Virus record (IMG/VR): IMGVR_UViG_3300007345_000274 | Coordinates: 1 to 24,050 of that record | From: a virus | Strand: one strand, 5' to 3' | DNA length: 24,050 nucleotides | Shown: positions 1-5,839 of the stretch, piece by piece | Numbering within the stretch: the stretch's first letter is position 1 | Layout: every line of letters starts with the position of its first letter | Position numbers and translations under genes: made by a program | Notes under the pieces: model-generated | Seen by the model: the letters and a program-made list of their open reading frames with translations, nothing else | Told to the model about the DNA's origin: nothing | Database searches by the model: none

Positions 1-273
1 GAGTTGTTCGACGTGCCGGCCGGACCGATTGACCACGCCGTCAAGAAGCTGCTCTGTGCGGGCAATCGTGGCCACAAGGATCTTGATCGGGACATTCAAG
101 ACGCCATCGACAGCCTTGTGCGCTGGCAGGCAATGCGGGCAGAGGACGCGAAAGCTGAGTTCGGCCAGCAGAACACCCTGGACTACCGCGACCCCCGCAC
201 CGTTGCCGGCGTAGACGTGTCGTTCGAGACAGAGAAGCACATGAACTTCGCGCCGGAGGTGGCTGGTGAATGA
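1..273 (+). CDS. Partial phage protein of unknown function (5' end outside window)
   Basis: The reading frame is already open at base 1 and stops at 271-273. The first possible in-window start is a TTG at 4, but the gene probably begins upstream, so at most the last 90 residues are visible. The protein is charged and looks helical (AVKKLLCAGNRGHKDLDRDI) with a short acidic end. I see no catalytic motif, membrane segment or signal peptide and do not recognise the family. Its TGA overlaps the ATG of the next ORF (ATGA at 270-273), which suggests translational coupling with the early/middle genes that follow. A long minus-strand ORF over the same bases is a GC-rich shadow. Confidence 0.6.
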   Translation, partial: ELFDVPAGPIDHAVKKLLCAGNRGHKDLDRDIQDAIDSLVRWQAMRAEDAKAEFGQQNTLDYRDPRTVAGVDVSFETEKHMNFAPEVAGE

Positions 274-491
274 CTTCCTCTGCGGCGAATGCTGGATCGA
301 ACTTGGCGGAATTGACTGCCGATGCTCGGGCGCTGATCGAAGCGGACAAGCAAGCCTGCCTGATCCGGCACAAGGTGCGCGACCTCAAGGGGCCGGAGAA
401 GGATCGGCAGGGTCGCGTTCTGCTGGCGGCTGTTCCGGAGAGTGCGCGTCCTGCGGTTGTGGCGGCGCTGAAGGCGAGGGGGAGTAGATGA
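270..491 (+). CDS. Small phage protein, unknown function (73 aa)
   Basis: A 73-residue, Ala/Arg-rich protein without recognisable domain. It contains an amphipathic helix-like stretch (LAELTADARALIEADKQACL) and a basic end. Two overlapping frames compete here. The one from ATG 270 has the usual third-position GC preference and a normal residue mix, and it overlaps both neighbours by ATGA. The other, from GTG 266 to 487, is better spaced from GGAGG (255-259) but becomes Gly/Ser/Cys-rich and low in complexity after about 30 residues. I prefer 270-491. The first 20 residues of the alternative frame (CGEC...CRC) look less random than the rest, so an ancestral frameshift cannot be excluded. Confidence 0.55.
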   Translation: MTSSAANAGSNLAELTADARALIEADKQACLIRHKVRDLKGPEKDRQGRVLLAAVPESARPAVVAALKARGSR

Positions 492-838
492 CCGCAGCCA
501 GACGCATGCAAGCCCTCGGGCGCCTCCCGGTCGGCCAGCTCAACAAGACCGAGGAGGCATACCGCCAACACCTCGAGGCCCGCAAGTTCGCCGGCGAGAT
601 CGCCTGGTACCGCTTCGAGGGCATCAAGCTGCGCCTGGCAGACAAGACTTTTTACACGCCGGATTTCGCGGTGATGTTGGAAAGCGGAGAGCTGCAGCTG
701 CACGAAGTGAAAGGGTTCTGGACCGATGACGCCCGAGTGAAAACCAAAGTCGCGGCAGATCAGTACCCGATCCAGATTATCGCCGTAACCGCCAAGACCA
801 AAAAGGCGGGCGGTGGCTGGGCAATTGAAGAATTCTGA
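488..838 (+). CDS. DUF1064 family PD-(D/E)XK nuclease-like protein
   Basis: This 116-aa protein matches the phage DUF1064 pattern, a small restriction-endonuclease-fold family thought to resemble Holliday-junction resolvases. Visible candidate active-site residues are E22 in the NKTEEAY helix, D59 in FYTPDF, and E73/K75 in HEVKG, which form the D-(X)n-E-X-K core. The length is normal for the family. The ATG at 488 is preceded by a purine-rich GGGGGAG and overlaps the previous stop (ATGA). A role in processing recombination or replication intermediates before packaging is inferred from the family; the substrate has not been shown for this sequence. Confidence 0.8.
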   Translation: MTAARRMQALGRLPVGQLNKTEEAYRQHLEARKFAGEIAWYRFEGIKLRLADKTFYTPDFAVMLESGELQLHEVKGFWTDDARVKTKVAADQYPIQIIAVTAKTKKAGGGWAIEEF

Positions 839-851
839 GGGGGAGACACCA

Positions 852-2420
852 ATGGCCGCACGTGACGATCGTTTGCTCGAATTCGCAACAGAGCGCCAGG
901 CTCAGTATCTGGAAGCCATCTGGCAAGAGGGCAGCATTCGGGCGGCGGCTCGCCAGCTTGGCGTGAACTTCAACGCTGTGCACAAGGGCTATCAGGCTGT
1001 GCTGCGCAAGGCTGGCTCGCCGGCTGAAGTGGTGCCAGTCGAGGCGAACGCGCAGACCTACGTCATAACGTCGGCCGTTAATGCCACGAAGGCACATGCC
1101 GGGTTTCTCCGCACGCTGCAGCTCTATTGCTCCCTGCGTGGCGCCAGGCTGATGGTCATTCCGCTCCGGTACCAGAACCCGACCAACCGCGACGCAAAGC
1201 GAGATAACGAGTGGTGGGATTCTCGACTGGTGCCTTACCTCGTTAGCGAGCGGACAAAGATCGCCCGCGACCTGATCGTGCTGGCAGACATCAAGACTCA
1301 GCCGACCGCCGTCAATCCGCTGCAGAAGTGGCAGACGGTGACCGGTACCGCTTCGGCCATCATTGGGCACCCGAAGATCGCACTGAAGACCGTAGCCACG
1401 AACCCTGGTGTGCCGGCCAAGCTGGTGATGAGCACCGGCGCGTGCACCGTCGAGAACTACAGCGACACCAACGCGGGCGCCTCGGGCAAGTTCCATCACA
1501 CGCTTGGCGCGGTAGTGGTCGAAGTGGATGGCCCGCGCACGCACATACGCCATATCTGCCCGATGCGTGATGGCAGCTTCATTGACCTGGCCACCAAGTA
1601 CACCGTGAAGGGCGCTGAGCCTGCTCCACGTGCTGATGGGCTGACCATGGGCGACATCCATGCAGAGCTGGCTTCTCCGATTGTTACGCAGGCCACCAAG
1701 GAGCTTGCCGAACTGATCCGCCCTAAGGTGCTCGTTCTGCATGACGTGCTGAACTTTGGGTCCGCCAGCCATCACGCGAAGTTCTTCGAGAAGTTTCGCC
1801 GGCACGTGAGCGGTACCAGCGGCGTGCTGCATGAGCTGAAAGTCACCGCCCGCCATATCGACCTACTGTCCGGGCTTGCCGATAAGACGGTGATGGTCAA
1901 CTCGAACCACCACGACCACTTCACGCAATGGCTCGAGAAGGCAGAGCACGCCCTCGACATGGAAAACACTCTGGTCTTTCACGAGACCAAGGCCGCCATG
2001 CTCCGGGCTATTCATGAGGGCAGCTACTGCGACCCGTTCCAATACTGGATGGACAAGCTGATGAAGCACGGCGACCGCCTGCTGTGGCTGAAGCCGGGCG
2101 AGTCGTTCATGCGTCACGGTATAGAGCATGGTTGGCACGGCCACAAAGGGCCTAATGGGGTCCGCGGATCAACCAAGAGTTTCGCCACCATCGGCGCCAA
2201 GGTCGTGAAAGGCCATTCCCACGGCGCAGAGATCATCGACGGGGCGCGCTCAGTCGGTACCAGTTCACTTATGGACATGGGCTACAACACCGACAGCCCG
2301 AGCGGATGGACCTGGACCCACGACATCACTTACGCCAACGGCAAGCAGACGCTCATTCATTGCGTCGGCGGCCGGTTCTTTCGCAGCGATGCAGCTATGA
2401 CCAAGGAGTTCGCAGCATGA
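852..2420 (+). CDS. HTH plus calcineurin-like metallophosphoesterase, T5 A1-like
   Basis: This 522-aa protein is assigned the ATG at 852, which sits just behind GGGGGAGA; an upstream in-frame start at 813 lies inside the previous gene. Residues about 8-55 form a helix-turn-helix (ATERQAQYLEAIWQEG, then AAARQLGVNFNAVHKGYQAV) like those in terminase small subunits. The rest carries metallophosphoesterase metal motifs in order: D268-I-H270, H297-D298, N352-H353 within VNSNHHDHF, and G454-H-S-H457. Overall it resembles phage proteins annotated as A1-like, after the T5 first-step-transfer protein A1. The likely activity is metal-dependent phosphodiesterase or DNase, with the HTH giving DNA binding. 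Its role in this phage is not known. The stop overlaps the next ATG (ATGA). Confidence 0.8.
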   Translation: MAARDDRLLEFATERQAQYLEAIWQEGSIRAAARQLGVNFNAVHKGYQAVLRKAGSPAEVVPVEANAQTYVITSAVNATKAHAGFLRTLQLYCSLRGARLMVIPLRYQNPTNRDAKRDNEWWDSRLVPYLVSERTKIARDLIVLADIKTQPTAVNPLQKWQTVTGTASAIIGHPKIALKTVATNPGVPAKLVMSTGACTVENYSDTNAGASGKFHHTLGAVVVEVDGPRTHIRHICPMRDGSFIDLATKYTVKGAEPAPRADGLTMGDIHAELASPIVTQATKELAELIRPKVLVLHDVLNFGSASHHAKFFEKFRRHVSGTSGVLHELKVTARHIDLLSGLADKTVMVNSNHHDHFTQWLEKAEHALDMENTLVFHETKAAMLRAIHEGSYCDPFQYWMDKLMKHGDRLLWLKPGESFMRHGIEHGWHGHKGPNGVRGSTKSFATIGAKVVKGHSHGAEIIDGARSVGTSSLMDMGYNTDSPSGWTWTHDITYANGKQTLIHCVGGRFFRSDAAMTKEFAA

Positions 2421-2959
2421 CCTACCCATCAGTTGTATCAGCAGTAGTCCGGGCTCTGGCTGCGGAGACGATCAACTCGGCTGGTGGCTGTGACTTCCAA
2501 CCAAAGGTGCAGGCCGCCCGGGTGCCTGGCGCTATCTGCGGCAAGGAAGAAGCCTTCTTGACCGACTGTTGGGTCCATGGCCGTCTCCACAAGGCGCTGC
2601 CGGTTGGTCTGTGGCTGGCTTTGGTAGCCAAGTACAGCACCCACTTGGAGCGCAAGCATGACGCGATGATGGCGCTGGCTTGTTCGGTGAAGTCGCCAGC
2701 ACCGGAGCGGTTCGTCATGGCCGCAACCGCCACATGGGCATTCCCCAAGCTGCCGGGCGTGGAGGGGAAGCGCAGCACGAGTGTTCTGCCTGCCGCATGG
2801 TATGACATTAACCGCTGGGACGATGGCGGCAAGCCAGACTCCACGCTATACCGTTGGCGCTCAGCGATCCGCCGGAGCCTAGAAGATCAGGTGAATGAGG
2901 CGCTAATGCACGCTCAAGAAGTGCTCGATCGTGAAGGCCTGATTCGCTGCGCTGCGTAA
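2417..2959 (+). CDS. Conserved-looking phage protein of unknown function, last gene before the first cassette
   Basis: A 180-aa protein starting at the ATG that overlaps the previous stop (2417-2420). It is Trp-, Cys- and Arg-rich with a well-ordered composition (CWVHGRLHKALP, ATWAFPKLPG, YRWRSAIRRSLEDQVNEAL). The helical, charged C-terminus could bind nucleic acid. There is no membrane segment and no clear catalytic motif. It resembles a protein type I have seen at the early/late junction of Pseudomonas phages, but I cannot name the family. Its place, just before the late block and with terminators downstream, is where a Q-type antiterminator often lies; that is a positional guess only. Confidence 0.7.
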   Translation: MTYPSVVSAVVRALAAETINSAGGCDFQPKVQAARVPGAICGKEEAFLTDCWVHGRLHKALPVGLWLALVAKYSTHLERKHDAMMALACSVKSPAPERFVMAATATWAFPKLPGVEGKRSTSVLPAAWYDINRWDDGGKPDSTLYRWRSAIRRSLEDQVNEALMHAQEVLDREGLIRCAA

Positions 2960-2967
2960 GGTATAAT
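2939..2967 (+). promoter_or_regulatory. Candidate promoter for the HNH cassette
   Basis: A perfect -10 hexamer TATAAT lies at 2962-2967, directly after the preceding gene's stop. The best -35 at 17-bp spacing is the weak CTGATT (2939-2944). A start site 7 bases beyond the -10 would fall at 2974, next to the first base of stem P1 of the leader RNA (2975). That agreement supports the call. The second cassette shows the same arrangement. Confidence 0.55.
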
Positions 2968-2974
2968 CGCCATG

Positions 2975-3060
2975 CGTGGCTAGGCTTAGCGGCTGAAAAG
3001 GAGTTGTCTCACTCCCTGCCACGTCCTCACCTGAGACGCATCGAATAGGAGACGTTCGAT
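2975..3060 (+). promoter_or_regulatory. Candidate cis-regulatory leader RNA, copy A (three-way junction plus SD hairpin)
   Basis: Folding by eye gives P1 2975-2980/3018-3023 (CGUGGC/GCCACG), P2 2983-2985/2992-2994 and P3 3000-3004/3011-3015 (GGAGU/ACUCC, loop UGUCUC). The joints are UA, GAAAA and CU. A separate hairpin, 3040-3045/3055-3060 (AUCGAA/UUCGAU), ends directly at the ATG and holds AGGAG in its loop. The P3 loop (3005-3010) is complementary to SD-loop bases 3049-3054 (GAGACG, with one G-U pair). A second GAGACG lies at 3033-3038. The same architecture with compensatory changes recurs at 12418-12499, so the structure is supported by covariation rather than by folding alone. Expected function: control of translation start of the HNH gene. 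Confidence 0.75.
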
Positions 3061-3585
3061 ATGCTCACTCAAGAGCGACTGAAAGAAGTTCTGCACTACA
3101 ACAAGCACGTTGGCGTTTTCACGTGGCGGGACAAGTCCAATCCCAGGACATACGGCAAAACTGCCGGTGTTGTGAATCGTGGGCGTGGATACATTACGAT
3201 CGGCATCGATTACGAGCACTACACCGCACACCATCTCGTCTGGCTTTGGCATCACGGCTATATGCCTGCAGGACAGATCGACCACATAGATGGTGACCGC
3301 TCAAACAACCTGCTGAGCAACCTGCGCGAAGTGTCGCAGGAGCAGAACTCAATGAATATGAAGCGCAACGCACTCAACACCAGCGGAGTGAAGGGCGTCC
3401 ATTGGGACAATCAGAGGAAGCGCTGGGTTGCGGTGATAAAGAACAAGGAGCAGTACCTGTTCCGCAAGGCCTTCAAAAATCTTGAGGACGCAGAGCGAGA
3501 GATAAAGGCCGCTCGTGAAGCCTTGCATGGAGAGTTCACGAATCATGGCGTGCATCGGTACGAACTCGAAGAAGCGCTTGACTAG
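3061..3585 (+). CDS. Free-standing HNH homing endonuclease with C-terminal AP2-like domain
   Basis: A 174-aa protein. The N-terminal half carries an HNH_3-type nuclease: H57/H58 (AHHLVW), then D74-H75 (QIDHIDGD), N82/N83 and N87 (NNLLSNLREV). The C-terminal part (about 108-150, SGVKGVHWDNQRKRWVA) is an AP2/ERF-like DNA-binding domain, the usual partner in phage homing endonucleases. It probably cuts a cognate intron-less or HNH-less site in related phages and spreads by repair. The ATG at 3061 follows the SD hairpin directly, 9 bases after AGGAG. With its own promoter, leader and terminator it is a moron-like insertion between the early/middle genes and the late block. Confidence 0.9.
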   Translation: MLTQERLKEVLHYNKHVGVFTWRDKSNPRTYGKTAGVVNRGRGYITIGIDYEHYTAHHLVWLWHHGYMPAGQIDHIDGDRSNNLLSNLREVSQEQNSMNMKRNALNTSGVKGVHWDNQRKRWVAVIKNKEQYLFRKAFKNLEDAEREIKAAREALHGEFTNHGVHRYELEEALD

Positions 3586-3708
3586 AGTAATAAAGTGATA
3601 GAAGATACGGCTATCTTGGTCATTTCACGCGTTGAGATGGACGGGAGCTAAATACTCCGCTCAGAGTACGCAGCAATAGCTTCGGGAATTCTCACCCTGG
3701 GGCACCAG

Positions 3709-3736
3709 AAACCCGGCCTAACCGCTGGGTTTTTTT
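3709..3736 (+). terminator. Intrinsic terminator after the HNH cassette
   Basis: AAACCC (3709-3714) pairs with GGGTTT (3727-3732), with a further GC/GC pairing inside, followed by an uninterrupted T-run to 3736. This is a canonical rho-independent terminator that closes the HNH transcript. Confidence 0.85.
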
Positions 3737-3839
3737 ATGCGCGAACGGTTCGACAAGGGCTCACCTACCCAGCGCACCAATTCAACACATCCGCCATGCC
3801 TCTGCCTGCATGCACAAATCGCGCGGATTTTCATTACAA

Positions 3840-3862
3840 GCCTCGCCTTTGCGGGGCTTTTT
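3840..3862 (+). terminator. Intrinsic terminator directly upstream of the methyltransferase
   Basis: GCCTCGC (3840-3846) pairs with GCGGGGC (3851-3857) around loop CTTT and is followed by five T. GCATTCTGGAG and the ATG follow at once, so the terminator lies in the leader of the next gene. The same 43-base module, with 38 identities, recurs at 12822-12864. Confidence 0.8.
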
Positions 3863-3879
3863 GCATTCTGGAGTTCCGT

Positions 3880-4623
3880 ATGTACGACCTCCGCCTGGGT
3901 GATTGCCTTGAGGTGATGGCGGAAATTCCAGATGGCAGCGTGGATCTGGTGCTATGCGATCTGCCTTACGGGACAACTCAATGCGCGTGGGATAGCGTTA
4001 TCCCTTTCGAGCCGCTGTGGGATGAATATCGCCGCATCGCTAAGCCAGCAGCTCCGATCGTTCTGACCGCCAGCCAACCGTTCACAACCGCGCTGGTTGC
4101 TTCAAACATGCGCGATTTCAAATACTGCTGGGCGTGGAACAAGGTTCTGCCGCGAGGGCACCTGAACGCCAAGCGCCAGCCTCTTCGCGTATATGAGGAC
4201 GTGGCTGTTTTCTATCGCGCACAGCCGACATACAACCCGCAGAAAACTTGCGGCCACAAGCGCAAGGTTGCACACACGAAGTACGAACGCGCAGGAGAAG
4301 GTGAACAGGTATATGGTGCGGAGAAGCGCGACACGCACTATGACAGCACCGAACGTTATCCAACCAGCATCATCACGGTGAGCAACGCGGCGCAGGGCGG
4401 CAAGGTCCACCCAACCCAAAAGCCCGTCGCCCTGATGGAATACCTGATCCGCACCTACACGAACGAGGGCGAGACAGTCCTCGATAACTGCATGGGATCA
4501 GGCACTACCGGCGTCGCCTGCGCCAACACAGGCCGCTACTTCATCGGCATCGAGCGCGACCCCGGCTACTTCGAGATCGCCCGTTCGCGTATCGAGCAAG
4601 CACATCAGGCGCACGTCGCCTAA
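3880..4623 (+). CDS. DNA adenine-N6 or cytosine-N4 methyltransferase (beta-type order)
   Basis: A 247-aa site-specific DNA methyltransferase. The catalytic motif IV appears early as D-L-P-Y-G (LCDLPYGTTQCAWDS, about residues 24-38). HPTQKPVALMEYLIR follows, and the SAM-binding motif I lies near the C-terminus as DNCMGSGTTGVACA, then YFIGIERD. Catalytic region first and SAM region last is the beta-class order. No restriction endonuclease lies beside it, so it is an orphan enzyme that probably protects phage DNA from host restriction or affects gene control. The start at 3880 is chosen because TCTGGAG precedes it with good spacing and the protein begins in the family manner (MYDLRLGDCLEVM). The in-frame ATG at 3796 would be upstream of a terminator. 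Confidence 0.9.
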   Translation: MYDLRLGDCLEVMAEIPDGSVDLVLCDLPYGTTQCAWDSVIPFEPLWDEYRRIAKPAAPIVLTASQPFTTALVASNMRDFKYCWAWNKVLPRGHLNAKRQPLRVYEDVAVFYRAQPTYNPQKTCGHKRKVAHTKYERAGEGEQVYGAEKRDTHYDSTERYPTSIITVSNAAQGGKVHPTQKPVALMEYLIRTYTNEGETVLDNCMGSGTTGVACANTGRYFIGIERDPGYFEIARSRIEQAHQAHVA

Positions 4624-4730
4624 ACCCTTTCCGGCCCCATGACTTTGACTGCTTCCTAGCTCCGAGCGGATAGCGATAGGCATGTGAGGCCGGACCAAAC
4701 ACCAACTGCCCCATGCGGGATAACCGAGAT
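4624..4730 (+). promoter_or_regulatory. Structured leader upstream of the holin, with possible promoter
   Basis: A long-range inverted repeat TCCGGCC (4630-4636)/GGCCGGA (4688-4694) is extended inward by CATG (4638-4641)/CATG (4681-4684), so most of the leader could fold into one arm with a smaller CCTA/TAGG stem inside. TTGACT (4645-4650) resembles a -35 box, but no good -10 lies at normal spacing (GATAGC at 18 bp is poor). The region could be a 3' structure of the methyltransferase mRNA, a holin translation control element or a weak promoter. Confidence 0.35.
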
Positions 4731-5048
4731 ATGAAGATGCCAGACCGTCCCGAGACATGGGCAGTGGCCCTCGCATGGCTGCAGACAATCGCCCCTAGCC
4801 TGTATGCATTCGCCCTGTCAGTGACCATCGCTGTATTGCGCGTGGTGTATGGCGGCGGCAATAAGCGGCAGATGGTCCTTGAAGGCGCCCTGTGTGGCCT
4901 TGCCACGCTGACCCTTGTCCCGCTGCTCGAATACTTCGGCCTGCCTCAATCGATGGCCACCTTCGTTGGTGGATCTGTTGGATTCCTCGGCACTGAGAAG
5001 CTTCGCGACCTGGCTATCCGCTGGGGAGAGAAGAAGGCGGCTGTATGA
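4731..5048 (+). CDS. Phage holin, lambda S family
   Basis: A 105-aa inner-membrane holin that would form the lethal lesion timing lysis. Three membrane segments are visible, at about residues 20-41, 54-72 and 76-94. The C-terminal region (LLEYFGLPQSMATFVGG, GFLGTEKLRDLAIRWGEKKA) follows the lambda S pattern closely. The N-terminus reads MKMP, as in lambda S, with ATG codons at 4731 and 4737. This allows holin and antiholin forms differing by Met-Lys. An in-frame ATG at 4713 exists, but neither it nor 4731 has a strong SD; 4731 is chosen by family length and sequence. No endolysin or spanin gene is adjacent, which is unusual for a lysis module. Confidence 0.88.
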   Translation: MKMPDRPETWAVALAWLQTIAPSLYAFALSVTIAVLRVVYGGGNKRQMVLEGALCGLATLTLVPLLEYFGLPQSMATFVGGSVGFLGTEKLRDLAIRWGEKKAAV

Positions 5049-5161
5049 AGCGCATCGCCTGGCGAGTCGTCATCACCCTCTGCGTACTGAACCTATGCCT
5101 GATCGGCTGGGGAGTGGTTGAGGCTGTGCGGTGGGCTGGGTCGTTGGTTTCGTGTGTGTGA
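5045..5161 (+). CDS. 38-aa single-pass membrane peptide overlapping the holin stop
   Basis: The ATG at 5045 overlaps the holin stop (ATGA) and the frame ends at TGA 5159-5161. The peptide has a basic N-terminus (MKRIAWR), then one hydrophobic segment (VVITLCVLNLCLIGWGVV) and a short tail with W and C. The overlap and the membrane segment suggest a lysis-module accessory such as an antiholin or holin partner, but this is positional inference. It has three Cys and no catalytic motif. Small ORFs in this position are common in related phages, as I recall. Translation is unproven. Confidence 0.6.
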   Translation: MKRIAWRVVITLCVLNLCLIGWGVVEAVRWAGSLVSCV

Positions 5162-5182
5162 GAAAACATAGAGGTTCCTGAC

Positions 5183-5839
5183 ATGAGCTTGACCCCGAAA
5201 CAGGAGGCGTTCTGTCTGGCCTACCTGGAGACGGGTAATGCCAGCGAAGCCTATAGGCGCTCGTACAGCGCTGAGAACATGAAGCCGGCAAGCATCAACG
5301 TCGCAGCTTGCAAGTTACTGGGCGACCCTAAGGTGGCCCTAAGGCTGAAAGAGTTGAACGCTGCTGCCGTTACGTCGGCTGTGATGACCCGCCAGGAGGC
5401 CTTAGAGAGGCTTTCGACGTTTGCCCGTACCGATCTATCGGATCTGGTGGAGTTCGGCACGTATGAGGTCGGAGAGCAGGATGGGCAGCCGGTTATCCAG
5501 GCGGCGTGGAAGATTCGCGATTCCGTTCTTCAGGACCCGGCGAAGCTGGCAGCCATTGCCGAGCTGAGCGCCACGAAGGACGGAGTGAAGATCAAGACTC
5601 ACTCGCCGCTTCACGCTATCCAGCAACTCGCGAAGATGCAGGGGTGGGAGTCGGCAACGAAACATGAGCTGACCGGCAAAGACGGCGGCCCGATCCAGCA
5701 TCAGGACATCAGCGATGACCAGCTGAAAGAAAAGCTCGCCGCGCTGGGCTTTGGCCGTGAGGCAAACCAGCTCGCGGGCAAGGTGGTAGGCAATGTCGAA
5801 CCTAGCGATATTCGAGAAGCTGAAGCAGCAACGGATTGA
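5183..5839 (+). CDS. Terminase small subunit (Terminase_2 type)
   Basis: A 218-aa DNA-recognition subunit of the packaging motor. The N-terminus has the family signature (MSLTPKQEAFCLAYLETGNASEAYRRSY), a helix-turn-helix that binds the packaging site. It is followed by VALRLKELNA and a long helical oligomerisation region, and the C-terminus is charged. The start at 5183 is preceded by AGAGG. The gene overlaps the large subunit by 47 bases in a different frame, so the two are probably coupled. The packaging site is often within or near the small-subunit gene; I did not identify it. Confidence 0.9.
   Translation: MSLTPKQEAFCLAYLETGNASEAYRRSYSAENMKPASINVAACKLLGDPKVALRLKELNAAAVTSAVMTRQEALERLSTFARTDLSDLVEFGTYEVGEQDGQPVIQAAWKIRDSVLQDPAKLAAIAELSATKDGVKIKTHSPLHAIQQLAKMQGWESATKHELTGKDGGPIQHQDISDDQLKEKLAALGFGREANQLAGKVVGNVEPSDIREAEAATD

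Larger units (their letters stand above)
3586..3879 (+). other. 294-base intergenic region with hairpins and two terminators
   Basis: No plausible gene is present. Just after the HNH stop there is a perfect 6-bp hairpin, AAGATA/TATCTT (3602-3607/3612-3617, loop CGGC), bracketed by GTGA (3595-3598) and TCAC (3625-3628). It has no T-run, so it may be a processing or 3' end structure. Two intrinsic terminators follow at 3709 and 3840. The stretch between them (about 3737-3839) shows no motif I can assign; its GCACCAATTC (3774-3783) also occurs at 12370-12379. Confidence 0.6.

Noticed and set aside
266-487. Alternative 73-aa frame starting at GTG 266
   Set aside because: SD spacing is good, but the product turns into Gly/Ser/Cys low-complexity sequence, while the frame from 270 has normal codon use and overlaps both neighbours.
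777-1856. 359-codon open frame on the minus strand
   Set aside because: Antisense to the A1-like phosphoesterase; composition rich in His/Arg/Gly without domain pattern, and no SD.
2975-3023. Hammerhead or other known ribozyme in the leader RNA
   Set aside because: The three-stem shape and GAAAA joint recall a hammerhead, but the CUGAUGA joint and cleavage triplet are absent, and the other joints (UA, CU) do not fit. It does not match the pistol or twister cores I know.
3061-3585. HNH gene as part of a group I intron or intein
   Set aside because: The gene stands between complete genes with its own promoter, leader and terminators. There is no split gene around it and no intron core or intein splice motif.
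3774-3783. Shared GCACCAATTC at 3774 and 12370 as an attachment or insertion site
   Set aside because: Ten bases is short, and the positions relative to the two cassettes differ (after one, before the other), so chance or loose common ancestry cannot be told apart.
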